Part shown: positions 58,889-64,000 of the stretch, piece by piece
How the letters are laid out: each line of letters starts with the position of its first letter
How positions within the stretch are numbered: position 1 is the stretch's first letter
Assembly: GCA_029948255.1 (NCBI GenBank)
Contig: JALIZF010001430.1
Coordinates: 186,001-250,000 of the forward strand
Direction of reading: 5' to 3'
Length of the DNA: 64,000 bases
Source: Telmatactis stephensoni
Taxonomy: Eukaryota > Cnidaria > Anthozoa > Actiniaria > Isophelliidae
Program-made: the position numbers and the translations under genes
Notes under the pieces: model-generated
What the model was told of the DNA's origin: nothing
Seen by the model: the letters and a program-made list of their open reading frames with translations, nothing else
The model's database searches: none

Positions 58889-58931
58889 ACATGTAAGAGC
58901 AGACCCTAGGGTACATAAAGAATATGAAAGA

Positions 58932-59637
58932 TTGAGAGAAACTTCACTATTACAGCTGCAAAAAGCTATTTCAGAACACAGCTCAACATTAACTATTTCT
59001 CTTCTTAATGTAAGGTCATTGCAAAAACACAGTATTGATGTTAAACATGACTTAAACATTTTCAATACTGACATAATATGTTTCACAGAAACACAGCTTT
59101 TGCTTAGTAGCAATGATAGTGAATATAGAAATAAAGCTTTATCCCTTCACATTGTACAGACAGATCATGTCTCTGACAGATATTCCAGTTTTAGCAAATC
59201 TGTTCAAAAGCCAATATAGAAAATCAAGGAACATGACTACATTCCTGAAATAAATGCACTCAAATTTGTCGTTGTAAAATAATATGCCTGGCCCAGTGAT
59301 TTCCATCACACTCCTTCTACTTTATCGTAAACATAGTTTAAATATACCACAATACATAAATGCAATAAGATATATTCTCAGTAATCATGAAGTGGATATC
59401 ATACTAGGTGACTTTAATGTGAATTATTTAAATGATAATGAAGTCCAACCACTTGTTTCCCTTATGGAATCTCTAAGCTATACACAAACTGTTCGAATTC
59501 CAACATTCATATCAACAGGCAGTTTACTAGACCACGTATATGTAAGAAATACACTGCTACCCTCAACTGACTCTTCTGTAGTCCCAGTATACTATTCTGA
59601 TCACGATGCAATTAAAATGTTGCTAAACTTTAAATAA
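58932..59637 (+). pseudogene. EEP endonuclease domain of the Helentron
   Basis: LTISLLNVRSLQKHSIDVKH and DIICFTETQLL (58932-59219), then VDIILGDFNVNY and SLLDHVYV and YYSDHDAI (59284-59637) are, in order, the motifs of the exonuclease-endonuclease-phosphatase fold. Helentrons carry this domain after the helicase, which is the main reason for calling the element a Helentron. Split by a stop and frameshift near 59220. Confidence 0.8.
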
Positions 59638-59639
59638 AT

Positions 59640-60316
59640 TGTAAGCTTTCCTGCATTTACATGTATAATAATTCTATTTTTTGACGTCTCGATCATCAAC
59701 TGAAGAACTGAAGACAATATCAACTAGCTGTCACATAATCCAATCGACCATCCAATCACGATACTAGGTATAGTTATTTTAGCATTAATACAAAACTAAA
59801 ATTCTCAAAACTTGCACAACCAGAATGTGTGTTATCATTCAGAGCTATGTTATAAACAGTCATACATAATTTATAGTCATGAATATTATATAATTATTAA
59901 CAGAAAAGATTGTTAAATACTGTTAGCTATTTATTGGCCTATCCCACTGCAAGTGGGACCATTAGACACCTTAATGGTGTCTAATAACACATTCAACAAC
60001 ACAAGGTAGGTAAAATGCTGTATACTTTGACAACGTATTAGTCAATTAGATAATTTAATATATGACTAATAATTGAAATCATTCTTTTGCAGATTGCCCA
60101 ATTACAATCTTATCTACAAATTATCATATAAGCTACAATGTATGTATGTTCACTCCTAATTAAAGCACTAATATTTTAAAAAATAATAAGAACCAGAAAT
60201 TATGACAACAAAAAAGCTATATATTTTTTATTAGTACAATGCATAACTATAGAGTATACATTAATAGAACCATTCATGACAAGCAATTGTAATAATTATT
60301 AAGCAAAATTGTAAAG
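59640..60316 (+). other. Helentron 3' region with two hairpins
   Basis: CCCACTGCAAGTGGG (59943-59957) and TTAGACACCTTAATGGTGTC plus TAA (59963-59985) form two adjacent perfect stem-loops. Helitron-type 3' ends carry such hairpins as terminators of rolling-circle transfer. No coding capacity in the rest. Confidence 0.55.
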
Positions 60317-61070
60317 CAAACCAAGAGGTGGACCTTTAAAGAACAATGGAAACTTCAACTCTATTGTAATATAGATGACAAACCAAGAGCTGGCCTTTAA
60401 ATACAATGGACACTCAATTACTACATTGTTATATCTATAATGGCAAACCAAGAGGTCAGGCCTTCAAGAACAATGGACACTTCAACTCTTTTGTAATATC
60501 AAATGGCAAACCAAGAGGTGGCCTTCAAGAACAATGGACACTTCAACTCTACTGTAATATCAAATGGCAAACCAAGAGCTGGCCTTTAAATACAATGGAC
60601 ACTCATACTACATTGTTATATCTATAATGGCAAACCAAGAGCTGGTCTTTAAATAAATGGACACTAGCTTAGACTACATTGAACTATTTATCTATGGCAA
60701 ACCAAGAGATGGCCTATAAGTACAATTTATTAATAATAACTTTGACTACATTTTAATATCTATCAACTATGGCAAACCAAGAGGTGGCCTTTAAGTACAA
60801 TGGATACTTTGACTACATTCTAGATAATATCTATCAACTACATGTATGGCAAACCGAGAGGTGGCCTTCAATTTTATGATGGATACTTATAACAGACCAC
60901 ATCATAACATCTGTAGCAAACCAAGAGGTGGCCTTTTTAAAAGTGCAATGGACACTTTCACTAGCCTCCAAGTATATTGCTGGATAACTTTGATGAAAAC
61001 ATTTGTCATCATAAAACAAATTATTATGGCAAACCAATAGGTGCCACCTTCAAAGACAATGGATAATTTT
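60317..61070 (+). repeat. GCAAACCAAGAGGTGGCCTT minisatellite
   Basis: About 11 diverged units of 60-70 bp, each opening with GGCAAACCAAGAGGTGGCCT followed by an ACAATGGACACTT-type stretch. Spurious ORFs read GKPRGG. Lies between the Helentron hairpins and the right end of the insertion. Confidence 0.85.
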
Positions 61071-61622
61071 ACTACATTCATTTTATTATTAGAACAATAC
61101 ATTGCATCTATCGTAACTTTATATTAGAATCAACTAAGAAGTGATTAGAATCAATAATATTAATATTATGTGATCTTCAACAAATGCATAGCTTTATGAT
61201 TCAATTAATACCTACTAATGCCACAGATTTAATACATACCCTGCAAGCAGTCTAGATCTCCCTTATGAATACAAATCAGATCGTTATGAACTCTTTTAAA
61301 ATAGTTACACCTATGAGCAGTTTTTAGATAAAATTAGGGTTAGTACCTGTCTTGGAGTAACATACATTGTAGCTTAACTATCAAATATTTCAAATTTGAA
61401 ATATTTCAGCGAAATACAAGTTTCAAAATTGACAATGAAATGTATAAAGCTTATTTTACAACATTTGACTAAAATCTTGCAATCTGATTGGCCGAGAGCC
61501 ATTGTTAATAAGAGTACTGACAATAGCTGACGCCAACATGTCACGCTCGTCCTTACAGAAAAAAGTTTGGGACAGTTTTTCAAACAGATTTGGACGGAAA
61601 AGATCTAAGATAATGTTGTAAA
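61071..61622. other. Spacer; nothing recognised
   Basis: AT-rich. A small perfect palindrome around 61383-61410 (AAATATTTCAAATTTGAAAT). No gene seen. Confidence 0.4.
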
Positions 61623-61807
61623 AAACAAATTGAAGATAGTTTTCCATTGTCAGTACTCTTATTAATCATGGATGACGTCAAAAAATGTCCAAAACTTAGC
61701 AGTGAAACCACTCGCTGCGCTCGTGGTTCCACTTTAGTTTTGAACATTTTTTGACGTCACCATGATTAATAAGAGTACTGACAATGGAAAACTATCTTCA
61801 ATTTGTT
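61623..61807. mobile_element. Palindromic MITE, 185 bp
   Basis: AACAAATTGAAGATAGTTTT at the left end is exactly inverted at the right. AGTACTCTTATTAATCATGG and TGACGTCA continue inside both arms. The centre is CGCTGCGCTCG-like. A third partial copy of the arm is at about 61503-61525. Confidence 0.8.
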
Positions 61808-62478
61808 AAATAACATTACAAAATGTAAATAAACTTAAGTTAAGTTAAATGATGACAAAAGTATGTAAAAAAATTTAACAAATCGCTAACATAAGAAACA
61901 AGAATGATCAGTAAACTTTTTTATACCAAAAAGCATTTAGGATTACCTTATTTATAGGCTCAGCTCTACACATTATGACGGTGCTGCTTCATTACCAGCT
62001 GGTAGCTTCTACTATTTCAAAATGGCCGCCAGTTCACTGCATGTCTCGGTACCAGGCCTAATCCATACATCTCCAAACAGATATCCCAATCATCCCAAAA
62101 CTCTTTGTTTACTTTTCCGTTGTTTACAACCGTTATCGTTTTTAAAATCTAACCCAGTGAAGTTCAAATTCTATTTTTGGGACTAGTATTGAAACGGATA
62201 TGTACGTGTCAATCAAATCACAAAATAGAAAGATTTAATTGTTTTCTCAGACGTTCGCAATAAAAATCAGCCAATAAAAGTCTGCATGCGATCCATATCA
62301 CTACATCTGAAACTAGCAAATTAGAACTCTAGAACTGAAATCCGAATGAATAATTACAAATAGTAAATATAATCTGTGAAACTGAAAATGGCTAGTTTGT
62401 ACCAGCTGTAAATAGAACAACAACAACAACAACAACAAAAGAAAAGAAAAGAAATGGGTACTGTTTGCATTTTTACCC
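61808..62478. other. Spacer; nothing recognised
   Basis: No domain-bearing ORF. A short (CAA)n tract at about 62420. Confidence 0.4.
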
Positions 62479-62585
62479 TATTCCGTTTCGAATTGGTCTC
62501 CTTCGCAGCCGTTTTTGGGAAAATTCGCCTGGCGTGACGAGACTAAAAACGGCTGCAAAGCTAAGGAGACTAGTTTTGAATAGCT
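62479..62585. mobile_element. ~105-bp hairpin MITE
   Basis: TTGGTCTCCTTCGCAGCCGT and its near-inverse ACGGCTGCAAAGCTAAGGAG flank a short loop containing GGCGTGACGAGA. Confidence 0.65.
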
Positions 62586-62728
62586 TTGCTTCATTTTTTC
62601 ACTGTACATTTACTATTACAGCATGACTTAACTGACTTCATCTAATGGTCTTAAATGCTACAGATTACGTCATTTGCACAAATTCCAGTAGCCCGAGTAA
62701 ACGCACCATTGTGCGTCTAGTTCAGCAG

Positions 62729-64000
62729 TAAAAAGCTTTTTTAGTGGCGTTCATCGGCGTTTATGGTTAGGGTTTTTTTTCACCAATTTGATTTCCGTAT
62801 CGAAAGAAAAATTGAAAATTGAAGTCGAAACCAATTTTTGATTTTTGATTCTTGTATTTCTTAATTTTATATATCAATTTGATGGATTTGACCAAGAGAA
62901 ATATTGGAATTTCCCGGTATTTAAAAAAAATAGCATTTATTAGATTATTTAGAAAATTGAAAATCAAAACGACCAAGTAGGGGAGAAGTTGCCTCCGAGT
63001 TTCCCCGAAACGGGCGAGAGGTACTGGACTGTTTATCTTCGAGGCGGGGTGCGTCAAGCAAACAAAATGGCGTCGTCTTGACAAGACAAGAGAAAATCAA
63101 AGCTCAGTAAAGGTCCTACAAGAAAACGTTATGAATTACTTAGTGAATAAATCATTGTTGCCCACTCGGATTGAAATCTATAACAGTTACAAGCGAAGAT
63201 ACTAGGGTGATCATAAACTAAGCACGAAAATGGAATATTTAGTAGTTTCCCTTGTCTTCATTGTTTACGATTCTTACTGATCATCAAAGCCAACATTTTT
63301 CGCGGCACTGGTCATGTTTTCGAGAATGTCCTAGGAATTTAAACAGCACAGTGTCTTTTCTAAACCATCAGCTTTTTCATATCCATTCAAGGAATTCAGC
63401 TCAAGTAGTTGATTTTAACATGCGTAATTTAAGCAGTTCGGCATGACCTAGTATTCTATTAGGATTTTTACTGAGTTTTAATTTTCTCGTCTTGTCAAGA
63501 CGATGCCATTTTGTTTGCTTGACGCACCACGGAGATGAACACTGAGACCAGTCCCTTTGATCCCGTCAGGGAGGAACTCGGAGGCAATCCTCCCCTAGCT
63601 ACTTGGGGGAAAATGGTCGTTTTCATGTTCAACTTTCAAGATAATCGATTTGGAAAAATCGACTGCATATTTTGAAGAAAGAACTTTTGTTTCATGATAT
63701 TTTTAAAAGATTTTCAAGGAAATTATGATTTTTCTCTTTGTCAAATCCATCAAAAGGAGGTTTGAAACTGAAAAATACAAATATCGATTTCAACCTCAAT
63801 TTCAATTTTTCTTTCGATAAAACTCTTTCAACTTAAACATCGTGTAAAACAACCAATTCGCCTACCACAGACAGCTGTTGTCGTAGCTAAACTTTAGATA
63901 AAAGTATATAGAGATTTTATGAACATTTTAGGAGACTCAATCATGTTGCTTATGGGTTCAAATAGACTGGTTTAGTATGAACATTGAAAATTAAACTGCA
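62729..64000 (+). repeat. Dispersed repeat, copy B, right half
   Basis: CAGCAGTAAAAAGC (62729) and GTGGCGTTCATC match 8228-8265. AACATCGTGTAAAACAACC and the sequence to the window end match 8282-8455. It is interrupted by a foldback element. The repeat's far inverted end should lie about 100 bp beyond the window. Confidence 0.65.
62770..63825. mobile_element. ~1.05-kb foldback element inside copy B
   Basis: Arms of about 320 bp (about 62795-63095 and 63483-63821) are imperfect reverse complements. They share TATCGAAAGAAAAATTG, TTGATGGATTTGACCAAGAG-type sequence, and GCGTCAAGCAAACAAAATGG. The central 390 bp is unique and non-coding. Copy A lacks it, so it arrived after the copies separated. 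Confidence 0.7.

Larger units (their letters stand above)
44075..62697 (+). mobile_element. Decayed Helentron-type Helitron splitting repeat copy B
   Basis: The insertion begins CTCGGGCTAC (44075-44084) and ends with its inverse GTAGCCCGAG (62688-62697). Flanks are continuous in copy A (around 8222). The content in order is a 2A-cysteine protease ORF, a repeat protein, a HUH Rep, a PIF1-like helicase and an EEP endonuclease, the gene set of Helentrons. Two 3' hairpins (59943-59990) and a minisatellite follow. A TA-target MITE and a 6-kb element are nested inside. Nearly every ORF carries frameshifts, so the copy is not autonomous. The exact termini are inferred from the split repeat. Confidence 0.7.

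Overview
The window looks like nuclear DNA of an anthozoan cnidarian (stony coral or sea anemone type). The reasons are AT-rich sequence, spliced genes with GT-AG introns, Kunitz-domain exons in separate phase-1 cassettes, a TPR-CHAT gene of the kind expanded in corals, tRNA-derived SINEs, and very dense MITE, Helentron, Penelope and giant-transposon insertions. The species cannot be fixed from sequence alone.

Layout. Positions 1-7.1 kb hold a two-domain Kunitz inhibitor gene on the minus strand (4578-6953) and the signal-peptide exon of a second, tandem paralogue (541-592). The space between them is filled with MITEs. Positions 7.17-8.57 kb are copy A of a dispersed repeat. Positions 8.59-36.92 kb appear to be one giant DNA transposon of about 28 kb. 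Its outermost 20 bp are inverted (8589-8608 and 36905-36924), and its two arms carry the same 18/19-bp satellite in opposite orientations (12.6-15.2 kb and 35.0-36.5 kb). Between the arms lie a decayed IS3/retroviral-integrase-like DDE transposase (16.9-18.9 kb) and an apparently intact 14-exon gene (20514-32788). That gene encodes a predicted 989-residue protein joining a ubiquitin-specific-protease-like (C19) domain to a CbbX/SpoVK-like AAA+ ATPase. Many younger elements are nested inside, including a Penelope fragment with inverted pLTRs and hammerhead-like motifs.

Positions 36.9-44.07 kb hold microsatellites, a TPR-CHAT gene with one frameshift (38813-41448), and the left half of copy B of the dispersed repeat. 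Copy B is split by an insertion of about 18.6 kb (44075-62697), a decayed Helentron. Its parts in order are a 2A peptide with a cysteine protease, a repeat protein, a HUH Rep, a PIF1-like helicase and an EEP endonuclease, followed by 3' hairpins and a minisatellite. Into its protease ORF have inserted a TA-target MITE (about 46079-46375) and a 5,996-bp element (46400-52395, 8-bp target duplication). That element has arms made of another 19-bp satellite, again inverted, and carries decayed OTU-protease and transposase-like ORFs. The right half of copy B (62.73-64.0 kb) is itself interrupted by a foldback element.

How the parts relate: host-type genes are few (Kunitz, TPR-CHAT). Most of the window is an accretion of mobile elements in which nesting and target duplications give a relative chronology. 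The most noteworthy candidate system is the giant satellite-armed transposon with an intact deubiquitinase-AAA+ cargo gene, together with a second, unrelated-looking element that has the same satellite-arm architecture and a different deubiquitinase-type protease (OTU).
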